From NCBI RefSeq assembly GCF_034047335.1, contig NZ_CP139137.1, positions 248,001 to 312,000 of the forward strand: 64,000 nt of DNA, read 5' to 3'. The position numbers and the translations under genes were made by a program. The stretch is from Chryseobacterium sp. JJR-5R (GTDB lineage: Bacteria; Bacteroidota; Bacteroidia; Flavobacteriales; Weeksellaceae). The first letter of the stretch is position 1. Each line of letters starts with the position of its first letter. The notes under the pieces are model-generated. The model made no database searches. It was not told the origin of the DNA and was given only the letters and a program-made list of their open reading frames with translations. Below, in pieces: positions 50,531 to 58,752 of the stretch.

Positions 50531-51106
50531 ATGAAAAATATAATCTTAATAATTACTTTATTATCAATTAATTTAGTTTCATGTCAGATTTATCCTCTCA
50601 ATACAAGCCCAAGTGATATACCAGACAATGCCTACATAAAAGATACAAATAATGAATGGGACAAGTTTGTCGGTACATGGAAAGGAAACTGGAATGGCAA
50701 AACTCTTTATCTTGAATTAAAGAAAGTGAAAACGTATTCTTCTATTCCTGGAGACACTCATCCATTTTATACCGATGAAGTACTTGGTGAAAGGAAAATT
50801 ATTGATACAAATGGAATTGTAGAAATAGATAGAATTTCTAATTTTGATTATGAACATCCAGAATTTCGGGGAATGACTAAAAGCATAAAACCTCCGGGTA
50901 GAGACAGATTAACCTTTTACCCTAAAAATATGTGCAGAAAGTCTGCTACACTGGATATTGTGAATTTCACCGGGACTCAAATGACATTACATTTCGAGTA
51001 TGAGCCAAGTGCTTATGATGAAAACTGTATTCACAATACTTATGTACAGCAAAATGGAGATTTTCCTATTAATTTTCCTAAAGATATTATTTTAACAAAA
51101 CAGTAA
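50531..51106 (+). CDS. DUF6705 lipoprotein
   Basis: 191 residues. Lipobox NLVSCQIY. The mature start YPLNTSPSDIPDNAYIKDT and the WDKFVGTWKGNW stretch are typical of DUF6705, a family I know from Chryseobacterium and relatives, of unknown function, with a lipocalin-like beta pattern. It starts 22 bases after the interrupted lipoprotein and shares its AT-rich composition. A protective partner role is possible by position only. Confidence 0.78.
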   Translation: MKNIILIITLLSINLVSCQIYPLNTSPSDIPDNAYIKDTNNEWDKFVGTWKGNWNGKTLYLELKKVKTYSSIPGDTHPFYTDEVLGERKIIDTNGIVEIDRISNFDYEHPEFRGMTKSIKPPGRDRLTFYPKNMCRKSATLDIVNFTGTQMTLHFEYEPSAYDENCIHNTYVQQNGDFPINFPKDIILTKQ

Positions 51107-51143
51107 AAAGAATTCTGTTGATTGTTACTCTAAAGATATAAAT

Positions 51144-51971
51144 ATGAAAAATAGTATTACAATCAATAATCCCTGCCCAGAAAATTGGGAAGATCTGCAG
51201 GATTTTCCTCAAGGAAAATTTTGTGAGAAATGTTCTAAATGTGTATTCGATTTCACTGAGAAAACAGACGACTATATTCAGGATATCTTAAAACAGGCCA
51301 ACGGTAAAGAAATCTGTGGAAGAATTTCTGCAAAATCAGTTTCTGCTATTATAGCAGGTATTGTTTTGATTACAAAATTAACGTTTGTTCAAGCTCAAAC
51401 TAAAAATGATTTTGGGATTGCAACAGAACAAAAAATAATGAGCAGAACTAGAGTATCTGGTAAACTGATTTTTAAAACAACAAAAAAAGAGATTCCTAAT
51501 GCCGAAGTTTTCTTCATTCATAAATCAAGATATATTAAAACAACAACTGATGAAAACCGGAATTTTGCTTTAGAAATACCTAACGAATTAATTGAAAGGA
51601 AAAACGTTTTATATTTTGATTTTGAAAAATTAAATGATCAAACATATAAAAGCCATGATAGAAAACTTTCTAATTTGATGAATGGTGATATTTATGAAAA
51701 TACATCAGTTATTTTTACCAAAAAGGAAGAAATGAACGAAAAAGAATTTGAAATAGATTCACAGCATTCCTATATAGGAGCTGTTGTCATTAGTATAGAA
51801 CGACCTCCGAATTATTATTATTTCAATGGGAAAGGCATCAATGAAAGAAAATTCGAAAAGCTGAAGAAAGGGAATCCACAATATCAATACTTTTCTTTTG
51901 AAGGTAAAGAAGCAAAAGTTCTTTCGAGAATTGGATTTATTGATAGAGTATATGTGTTATATTCAAAATAA
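51144..51971 (+). CDS. Membrane protein with N-terminal Cys motif and carboxypeptidase-like beta domain
   Basis: 275 residues. The N-terminus has CPENW, GKFCEKCSKCVFDFT (Cys11, 27, 30 and 33), a cytoplasmic zinc-ribbon-like motif common in flavobacteria, then one membrane helix (about 66-85). The rest resembles a CarboxypepD-type regulatory beta domain (RVSGKLIFKTTKKEIPNAEVFF). Function unknown. It shares direction and composition with the two lipoprotein genes before it. Confidence 0.72.
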   Translation: MKNSITINNPCPENWEDLQDFPQGKFCEKCSKCVFDFTEKTDDYIQDILKQANGKEICGRISAKSVSAIIAGIVLITKLTFVQAQTKNDFGIATEQKIMSRTRVSGKLIFKTTKKEIPNAEVFFIHKSRYIKTTTDENRNFALEIPNELIERKNVLYFDFEKLNDQTYKSHDRKLSNLMNGDIYENTSVIFTKKEEMNEKEFEIDSQHSYIGAVVISIERPPNYYYFNGKGINERKFEKLKKGNPQYQYFSFEGKEAKVLSRIGFIDRVYVLYSK

Positions 51972-52000
51972 AAGTTTCAGAAACTCTGAAACTTTTATTA
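51970..52000. terminator. Bidirectional terminator
   Basis: AAAGTTTCAG (51971-51980) pairs with CTGAAACTTT (51986-51995), loop AAACT, A/T on both sides. It starts in the stop codon of the Cys-motif gene and ends at the stop of the XRE remnant. Confidence 0.85.
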
Positions 52001-52376
52001 TTCTTTATTAAAATATTTATCCAGTTCATCAGTAATTCTTGAAACGGAATTTTCATCTGTAATAATCATGTTAATAATAATTTTTCCTTTCTGAATACCT
52101 ACGCCTCCGGTTCCGGTCTTATCTTTATTATTAATATTATTAATAAACTGAATCTTTTGATCATCTTTGAAAAGTTCTTTAAGTTCCACCTTAAAAATTT
52201 CTACCAGTTTCGGGATGTACTGCGACTTCACATCAAACATTTCGTTTTCCCAGTTTGCATAGGTCACCCTATCGATATTCAATTGATAGGCAATGTCCTG
52301 CTGAAAATATTTTGTTGTTCCTCAGCCTTTTAAGATTGATTCCGACTCCCATATGATTTACTTTGACACCTGTCAT
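51998..52376 (-). pseudogene. XRE-family regulator with a frameshift
   Basis: Reading from the ATG at 52376 gives MTGVKVNHMGVGINLKRLR, then a stop after the frame slips at a TTTT run near 52305-52312. Removing one T joins it to FQQDIAYQLNIDRVTYANWE, the helix-turn-helix of XRE regulators, continuing to the stop at 51998. The intact form would have about 125 residues. A start at 52352 is also possible. A sequencing error in the short T run cannot be excluded. It follows the CDF transporter by 8 bases. Confidence 0.75.
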
Positions 52377-52383
52377 ATTTTTG

Positions 52384-53382
52384 TTACTCTGCCGTGTGCT
52401 TTTCCCAATAGGTGACATTTTCCGGAGTCCATATTACTTTTTTTATAAAATCCTGTTCGCGGACAGGGCAGTCTGAAATCCTGCAGATGGCACAGGAAAT
52501 CGGCTTACAGTCGTCCATATGGAAATTAAACTCGACACTTCTGTTGATGTTTTTTGCCAGAAGGAGGATCATCTTTTCCATTTCATTGTGGGCGTCCCGG
52601 AGGCTGTAATACCAGGGGAGCGTAATATGGGCATCAATGTGCAGGGAGGCGCCGAACTGCTGGATTTTCATGTTATGGACATCAATCCATTCGGTTCTCC
52701 TGTTTTCTTCCAGGATCTTAATGATCTGGTCCAAAAGGTCACGGTCCTGTTCATCCATAATCCCGCTTAGTGATTTGCGGACGATCTTATACCCAACCCA
52801 TATGATGTAAAACCCAAATATCAGGGCTACTACAGAATCCAGCCAGTAGATTTTGGTGAAATAGACAACGATAAGGCTGATTACCACTCCAAGTGTTGTT
52901 ACGGTGTCCGACTGCAGGTGTTTTCCGGATGAAATGAGCACCAACGAGTTTTCCTGTTCCCCTCTTCTTACGGAAAGGTATCCTAAAAAGTAATTAACCA
53001 TTGCTGTGGCAGCAATAATGGCAATCCCCCAGTCGAGCCGGCTTAAAACTTTTCCTACTACGAGGCTGTTGATGCCTTCATAGATAATCATAATCCCGGC
53101 AATGGCAATCAGCGCACCTTCGATGCCCGATGTTACAAATTCTACCTTTCCGTGGCCATACGGATGGTCTTTATCTTTAGGCTTTGCGGCCAGATACAGG
53201 GAATACAGGCCCATAAAGGCACTGATGACATTAACGATGCTTTCCATGGCATCAGAGAATACCGCATCGGAATCGGTCATTTTCCAGGCGATGATCTTTC
53301 CGATAAAAAGGATCACCCCGAACGCGGCAATCAGTTTCTGAAAGCCTATTTTATCTTTTTTATGAGTTTCCTGCCTGTTCAT
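52384..53382 (-). CDS. Cation diffusion facilitator transporter
   Basis: 332 residues from the ATG at 53382 (MNRQETHKK). Six membrane helices; SDAMESIVNVISA in helix II, HPYGHGKVEF and a second metal site in helix V (LDSVVALIFG). The cytoplasmic C-terminal domain ends with CKPISCAICRISDCP, an unusual Cys cluster that may bind metal. CDF proteins export zinc, iron or manganese against protons. The downstream XRE remnant could have been its regulator. Confidence 0.92.
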   Translation of the reverse strand: MNRQETHKKDKIGFQKLIAAFGVILFIGKIIAWKMTDSDAVFSDAMESIVNVISAFMGLYSLYLAAKPKDKDHPYGHGKVEFVTSGIEGALIAIAGIMIIYEGINSLVVGKVLSRLDWGIAIIAATAMVNYFLGYLSVRRGEQENSLVLISSGKHLQSDTVTTLGVVISLIVVYFTKIYWLDSVVALIFGFYIIWVGYKIVRKSLSGIMDEQDRDLLDQIIKILEENRRTEWIDVHNMKIQQFGASLHIDAHITLPWYYSLRDAHNEMEKMILLLAKNINRSVEFNFHMDDCKPISCAICRISDCPVREQDFIKKVIWTPENVTYWEKHTAE

Positions 53383-53392
53383 AAGGTTTGAT

Positions 53393-53427
53393 AAAAAAAA
53401 GAATCTCACTGCTGAGACTCTTTTTAT
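53393..53427 (-). terminator. Terminator after asd
   Basis: On the minus strand AAAGAGTCTCA pairs with TGAGATTCTTT (one mismatch), then a T run; 11 bases after the asd stop. Confidence 0.8.
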
Positions 53428-53437
53428 TTTTGTTAGT

Positions 53438-54430
53438 TTATACTAAGTTATTTGCTACCAGGTATTCTGCAATCTGTACCGCATTGGTGGCGGCGCCTTT
53501 CCGCAGGTTGTCAGCCACAATCCAGAGATTCAGGGTCTTTGGCTGAGAGAGGTCCCGCCTGATCCTTCCGACGAATACTTCATCTTTTCCTTCGGAATAC
53601 AGCGGCATCGGGTATTCATTGTTTTTTACATTGTCCATTACCACGACACCCGGGGTTTCAGATAAGATTTTTCTCACTTCATCAAGGTCGAATTCATTTT
53701 CAAATTCAATATTGACACTTTCCGAATGGCCTCCCTGCACGGGAACCCTTACTGCAGTGGCAGTGAGATTGAATGTATCGTCACCCAGGATTTTCTTAGG
53801 CTCCTTCATCAGTTTAATCTCTTCTTTCGTATAATCATCATCAGCAAAAACATCACAGTGCGGAAGTGCGTTTTTGAAAATCTGGTAAGGATAGACTTTC
53901 TGAATAGAATCATCGCCGCTGATTTCTCCGTTCAACTGATCAACAGCTGCTTTACCGGTTCCGGTTACAGACTGGTAAGTGGATACGATCACCCTTTTAA
54001 GATCATATTTTTTGTTCAAAGGCCCCAATACCATTACCAATTGAATGGTAGAACAGTTGGGGTTGGCAATGATTTTATCTTCTTTCGTTAAAACATCTGC
54101 ATTGATCTCAGGAACCACCAGTTTTTTGTCAGGATCCATTCTCCATGCTGAAGAATTATCAATTACAGTCGTACCTGCTTCGGCAAAAAGCGGTGCAAAC
54201 TCCAGGGAAGCTGACCCTCCTGCCGAAAAGATGGCAATATCAGGTTTGGCAGCTATAGCGTCCTTCATGCTTACAATCGTAAATTCTTCCTGTTTATACT
54301 TCACCTTTTTACCTACGGATTTCTCGGAGGCTACGGGAATCAGTTCTGTGACAGGGAAGTTTCTTTCTTCCAGAATTTTAAGCATAACCTGGCCAACCAT
54401 TCCTGTTGAACCTACTACAGCTACTTTCAT
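53438..54430 (-). CDS. asd: Aspartate-semialdehyde dehydrogenase
   Basis: 330 residues. It reduces aspartyl phosphate to the semialdehyde for lysine, methionine, threonine and diaminopimelate synthesis. GSTGMVGQVML is the NADP loop; Cys126 in NPNCSTIQ is the nucleophile; the His in VRVPVQGGHSES is the general base. Full length. It starts 30 bases after the four-helix membrane gene, so the two may be co-transcribed. Confidence 0.96.
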   Translation of the reverse strand: MKVAVVGSTGMVGQVMLKILEERNFPVTELIPVASEKSVGKKVKYKQEEFTIVSMKDAIAAKPDIAIFSAGGSASLEFAPLFAEAGTTVIDNSSAWRMDPDKKLVVPEINADVLTKEDKIIANPNCSTIQLVMVLGPLNKKYDLKRVIVSTYQSVTGTGKAAVDQLNGEISGDDSIQKVYPYQIFKNALPHCDVFADDDYTKEEIKLMKEPKKILGDDTFNLTATAVRVPVQGGHSESVNIEFENEFDLDEVRKILSETPGVVVMDNVKNNEYPMPLYSEGKDEVFVGRIRRDLSQPKTLNLWIVADNLRKGAATNAVQIAEYLVANNLV

Positions 54431-54460
54431 TGATAATTAAAATTGTTTATGTTAATATAT

Positions 54461-54898
54461 TTATGCCCCGAAGACTCTGGTCCAAGGGAAAGCATAGGCG
54501 AATAAACTGACTGCAATCAGCCCCATGATCACTACCGTTAAAGAAAGGGAAGGGCCGACTTTTACTTTTTTATAGACTACCGTCATCAGAATGGCAGCAA
54601 TAAGCATAGAAAACGGATGTTCCACATACTGGAACCTTGAATACGGATCGCTCATCAGTGTTCCGGAAGACAGGGCTGCTTTTACGCCCGGCGATACCAG
54701 CAGTAAAACAATCCCGGCCAGAAACTGAACGTGGAAAAAGATCATGGTGAAAAGGGTAATCTTTTTCAGGAACTTATTTATTTTCCCGCTGAACCCGAAC
54801 ATGGTGGTGAGAAGGGCAATAACAAACAAGGCCACCAAAAGGAGTTCCAGATATCCGATTCCTTTATGTGCACTCAGTAAAATCTTGTAAAAATCCAT
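54461..54898 (-). CDS. Four-helix membrane protein (cytochrome b-like annotation in relatives)
   Basis: 145 residues, four membrane helices. Histidines lie in SAHKGIGYLELLLV at the start of helix 1, IFFHVQFLAG in helix 2 and QYVEHPFSMLIAA in helix 3, so haem binding is possible. Relatives are often labelled cytochrome B in Bacteroidota, but I cannot confirm this. It has its own -7 box and lies before asd. Confidence 0.65.
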   Translation of the reverse strand: MDFYKILLSAHKGIGYLELLLVALFVIALLTTMFGFSGKINKFLKKITLFTMIFFHVQFLAGIVLLLVSPGVKAALSSGTLMSDPYSRFQYVEHPFSMLIAAILMTVVYKKVKVGPSLSLTVVIMGLIAVSLFAYAFPWTRVFGA

Positions 54899-54924
54899 AA
54901 TCTATTTTCTTTTTTTCTAGTACG

Positions 54925-54932
54925 CAAATATA
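54925..54932 (-). promoter_or_regulatory. -7 box for the four-helix membrane gene
   Basis: Minus strand TATATTTG, 26 bases before the ATG at 54898, immediately after the terminator of the upstream TonB receptor. Confidence 0.6.
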
Positions 54933-54933
54933 A

Positions 54934-54959
54934 CAAAAATCCCGGCGAAAAGCCGGGAT
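54934..54959 (-). terminator. Terminator after the 893-residue TonB receptor
   Basis: ATCCCGGC pairs with GCCGGGAT around a five-base loop; on the minus strand T residues follow. Confidence 0.9.
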
Positions 54960-54989
54960 GGATATGTAATAAAATCTAATGTTTTTTTA

Positions 54990-57671
54990 TTAGAATCTGA
55001 AGGTTAAACTTGTAGACCATGTTCTACCAAAACCAAAATATACTTGGTTAGATTGATGGATACCTTGGTAAGTTCCTACATTGTTGTAAGCTGTAAGTTG
55101 AGCATTTTGTGATGCTAACTGTGCAGCAGGCGTTGATCCTGTTCCTACAAAATTATTCGCAGAAAGACCAGTGTGGTTGTTAGTTGTTGCTTCAACGATA
55201 TACGTAGTATCAAACAAATTGTATACGTTTGCACTAATTGTAAAACTCTGTCCTCCTTTTAAATTAAATTTGTAGTTAGCTCCTAAATCAAATAAATGAT
55301 AATCAGGCAAACGAAGAGCTCCAAACTGTGTTGCAGGTGCAGTATAAGTAGCTGAATTTCTTGAGTTGTCAAAATCATTTACGTTGAAACCAGCATAATT
55401 TCTATCAGCATATCTCCAGTTAGCATAAAATCTTAATCCTGCTACAGGTTTTAAAATTACAGTAAGTGAAGTTGTTGTCTGTGCAGCATCACCAACCTTT
55501 ACACCATCTAAAGCTAATGTAGCAATGTTACTTCCTGCTGCTAAATTAATTGGGTTGTTGTTCTGGTCATAAGAGGTACTGCTTGCATTACCTTCATATT
55601 CCCAGTTCCCTAATGAGGCCGATCCTTCTAGTTCAACATATTGACCTAGTTTATATGATGCTTCAAATTCAATTCCTGAATGAACTTCTGTTAGACCGTT
55701 GACTTCAGCATATGAAAAAGGATTTGAAACCCCATTTGCATCTATAATTGTTAAGCCAGTTCTTCTCTGGAATCTATCAGCCCAAGAAGTTCTGTATAAG
55801 TTGACATTCGCTCTAAAGTTACTAGCTCTAAAACCGTATCCTAATTCTGCTGAGAAAATTTTCTCATTAGTCAAGTTAGGATTTACAACTTGCTGATTGT
55901 TTGGATAAACAGATGTAAAGAAAGGCTGTCTTGAATAATAACCGATATTACCAAATACATTATGATTATCATTTATATTATAATTTAATCCACCTTTTAC
56001 ATTATATCCCACAAGGTCTTTAAATCCAGTTTTTGTATTAACTATCTGTCCTTGTTGTTTAGTAACTCCGTCAAGGACCCAATTATCAATTCTTTGAAAA
56101 GATTGATTAGATATCGAACCTTGAGCAAATGCAGATATCTTATCATTTGAATATTCAACCTGTCCGAAACCTCCATACCATAAAACTTCACCATTATAAT
56201 TTCTACTGGCAATCTGAGAATCATCTTTAACTGCTTTCACAAAAGGATTTGCAGATGGAACAGTGCTGTATGATTGGTTAACAGTGTAGAATGGTTGTTG
56301 GTTTAGATTTTGATTTTCACGATATTCTCTATTACCCAAGAAATCTGTAATCACTCCTGGGTGGTAACCGAAGTAATATCTACCATCAATTCCAACAGAG
56401 AAATTCCAGTTATCGTTGATTTTATGTTGGAAATTTGATAAAATTCCATACCAGTCATGAGAGTTTACGTGTGCTCTCTGTACCAATCCGTTTGTTCTTG
56501 TTGCAATACCAGGTGTAGCATTTGCTGGAGCGTTTGTAGTGTTCCCCACGGTAAAGTCTGAAACAACCTGACCCTGATTCCATCTAACGATATCATCCCA
56601 TCTTATCTGTCCATCAGCTGTTTTAGCAACATTGAAAACAGTTTTTCCGTTGATGCTTCCTAAGAAACCAGTTCCTCCACCTCTACCCCAAGAGCCGTAA
56701 CCTACTGTTGACAATTTTGATTTTTCAGAGATTTTCCAATCCCAGTTGATTGAAGCGATAGGTTTTGAGTAGTAATTGGTGTTAGTTGAAAACTGCTGAC
56801 CATTCAAAGTTCCCCAGTTAGAGTTGTATCTTCTGTTTGGATCCTCTGCTTTTACTCCGTTTAATAGACCATCACCCATATCTAGATATGTTGCAATAGT
56901 ATTGGTAAAGTTTTGGTTATGCCATTGAGGAGCTCCCGTAAATGTAAACTGTAGATCGTGTTTTTCATTTGGTTGGTATCCTAATGCAAAGTAGTAGTTA
57001 TAAGATTCAAAATCTGAACCGTCAATATACATTGCTCCTGCAGTTCTTCCTAATAGGAAAGATGAAGACCATCCTGTTTTTGATTTTCCTGTATTATAAG
57101 CAAAAGAAGTCTTTAAGTATCCGTCATTTGCAATTCCCAAGGTTACTATTCCTTCTCTTTTTTTGTCTGCAGCTTTTGTAATATAGTTCATTGTACCCCC
57201 TACTGAAGCAATTGCCAATTTAGAAGATCCAAGACCTCTTTGTATTTGGATGTCTGAAGTTACATCAGCAAGACCCGCCCAGTTAGACCAATAAACGGCA
57301 CCGTTTTCCATGTCGTTGACAGGCATACCATTGATCATTACTGCGGTATTTGAATTACCGAAACCTCTAACTCTAATGTTAGCATCCCCGAAACCACCGC
57401 CACCTTTCGTAACATAAACTGAAGGAGTTGTATTTAAGATTTCAGGAAGTTCCTGGTTACCTAATCTTTCAACAATTTGTGCAGCTTTAATATTTGAAAC
57501 AGCAACCGGTGTTTTTCTGTCTTTCGCAAGATCGGCAACTCCAGCAATTACAACCTGTTCGATATCCCTTGATCTTGTATCAGCAGTATCCTGAACCTGT
57601 TGTGCATAATAAATACTAGCTGTGGATAAGGTAATTATCGCAGTTAGCATTGATTTGTTGATTAATTTCAT
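54990..57671 (-). CDS. TonB-dependent receptor
   Basis: 893 residues. Signal peptide to about residue 23 (YYAQQ). A TonB-box-like DIEQVVIAGVA comes next, then the plug with TPSVYVTKGGGGFGDANIR, MINGMPVNDMENGAVYWSNW and GGTMNYIT, and a barrel ending SLTFRF. No carboxypeptidase-like domain precedes the plug. No SusD-like or other partner is adjacent, so the ligand cannot be inferred. Single gene with a strong terminator. Confidence 0.92.
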   Translation of the reverse strand: MKLINKSMLTAIITLSTASIYYAQQVQDTADTRSRDIEQVVIAGVADLAKDRKTPVAVSNIKAAQIVERLGNQELPEILNTTPSVYVTKGGGGFGDANIRVRGFGNSNTAVMINGMPVNDMENGAVYWSNWAGLADVTSDIQIQRGLGSSKLAIASVGGTMNYITKAADKKREGIVTLGIANDGYLKTSFAYNTGKSKTGWSSSFLLGRTAGAMYIDGSDFESYNYYFALGYQPNEKHDLQFTFTGAPQWHNQNFTNTIATYLDMGDGLLNGVKAEDPNRRYNSNWGTLNGQQFSTNTNYYSKPIASINWDWKISEKSKLSTVGYGSWGRGGGTGFLGSINGKTVFNVAKTADGQIRWDDIVRWNQGQVVSDFTVGNTTNAPANATPGIATRTNGLVQRAHVNSHDWYGILSNFQHKINDNWNFSVGIDGRYYFGYHPGVITDFLGNREYRENQNLNQQPFYTVNQSYSTVPSANPFVKAVKDDSQIASRNYNGEVLWYGGFGQVEYSNDKISAFAQGSISNQSFQRIDNWVLDGVTKQQGQIVNTKTGFKDLVGYNVKGGLNYNINDNHNVFGNIGYYSRQPFFTSVYPNNQQVVNPNLTNEKIFSAELGYGFRASNFRANVNLYRTSWADRFQRRTGLTIIDANGVSNPFSYAEVNGLTEVHSGIEFEASYKLGQYVELEGSASLGNWEYEGNASSTSYDQNNNPINLAAGSNIATLALDGVKVGDAAQTTTSLTVILKPVAGLRFYANWRYADRNYAGFNVNDFDNSRNSATYTAPATQFGALRLPDYHLFDLGANYKFNLKGGQSFTISANVYNLFDTTYIVEATTNNHTGLSANNFVGTGSTPAAQLASQNAQLTAYNNVGTYQGIHQSNQVYFGFGRTWSTSLTFRF

Positions 57672-57880
57672 AATCGTTAGTAATAGTTAGATTTAATTTT
57701 CTGCAAAATTGAGGAAATAAAATTTAACTAATATTAACTTTATGTTAATTTTTAAAGAATCTTAATAAGGTTCAATAAATTGATTTACAATGCATTGAAT
57801 AATATTTGAGATTTCATATGAAAAAAATCAGATTATTGATTTTTTAACAAAAACACTTTATTTTTACTGAAAATCTAACG

Positions 57881-58741
57881 TTATTTAACGGCCTTAAGGC
57901 TCAAATCCATATTATCAGCAGAATGCGTCAGTGCCCCAGCAGATATGTAGGTAACACCTGTAGCAGCAATGGCTTTCAGTTGTTCACGGGTAATTCCGCC
58001 GGATGCTTCGGTTTCGCATGAACCGTTGATCATCTTTACGGCCTTTGCCATAGTCGGGATATCCATATTGTCCAGCATGATCCTGTCGACCTTTGCCTTG
58101 ATTGCTTCTTCCACTTCATCCAGATTTCGGGTTTCCACTTCTATTTTAAGCTTCTTTTTATTTTTTTTGATGTAATCCTTAGCCATTTTTACGGCATTGG
58201 TAATACTTCCGTTGTAATCGATATGGTTGTCTTTCAGCATGATCATGTCATAAAGCCCGTACCGGTGATTGGTTCCGCCGCCAATGGCCACCGCCCATTT
58301 TTCGCAGACCCTGAAATTGGGCGTGGTCTTTCTGGTATCTAAAAGCTTGGTCTTGGTTCCTATCAGTCTTGAGTCCCAGTCATGGGTAAGGGTGGCAATC
58401 CCGCTCATCCGCTGCATGCAGTTCAGTACCAGCCTTTCTGTGGAAAGGATAGACCTCGCGCTTCCGGTTACGGTAAAAGCAATGTCTCCGACCTTCACTG
58501 CGTCACCATCTTTTACAAATGTTTCAACATGCAGGTTTTTGTCAAATGTTTTAAAAATAATTTCAGCCAGTTCCACCCCGGCCAGGATGCAGTCCTGCTT
58601 TACGAGGAGCTTTGCGCTCTGCTCAAGGTCCTTGGGAATGGTGGAAAGGGTAGAGTGGTCGCCGTCCTGAATGTCTTCTTCCAAAGCATTTTTGATGAAC
58701 TGTTTCAAAACTTTATCGGTTACGTATGCCGGTCTCTTCAT
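57881..58741 (-). CDS. nadC: Nicotinate-nucleotide pyrophosphorylase (carboxylating)
   Basis: 286 residues. It turns quinolinate and PRPP into nicotinate mononucleotide. Family marks: RMSGIATLT, LLDTRKTTPNFR, GGGTNHRYGLYDMIMLKDNH, IEVETRNLDE and EASGGIT. It follows nadB by 11 bases; the two form the lower part of de novo NAD synthesis. nadA is not adjacent in this window. Confidence 0.96.
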   Translation of the reverse strand: MKRPAYVTDKVLKQFIKNALEEDIQDGDHSTLSTIPKDLEQSAKLLVKQDCILAGVELAEIIFKTFDKNLHVETFVKDGDAVKVGDIAFTVTGSARSILSTERLVLNCMQRMSGIATLTHDWDSRLIGTKTKLLDTRKTTPNFRVCEKWAVAIGGGTNHRYGLYDMIMLKDNHIDYNGSITNAVKMAKDYIKKNKKKLKIEVETRNLDEVEEAIKAKVDRIMLDNMDIPTMAKAVKMINGSCETEASGGITREQLKAIAATGVTYISAGALTHSADNMDLSLKAVK

Positions 58742-58752
58742 ATTGTATGCTC

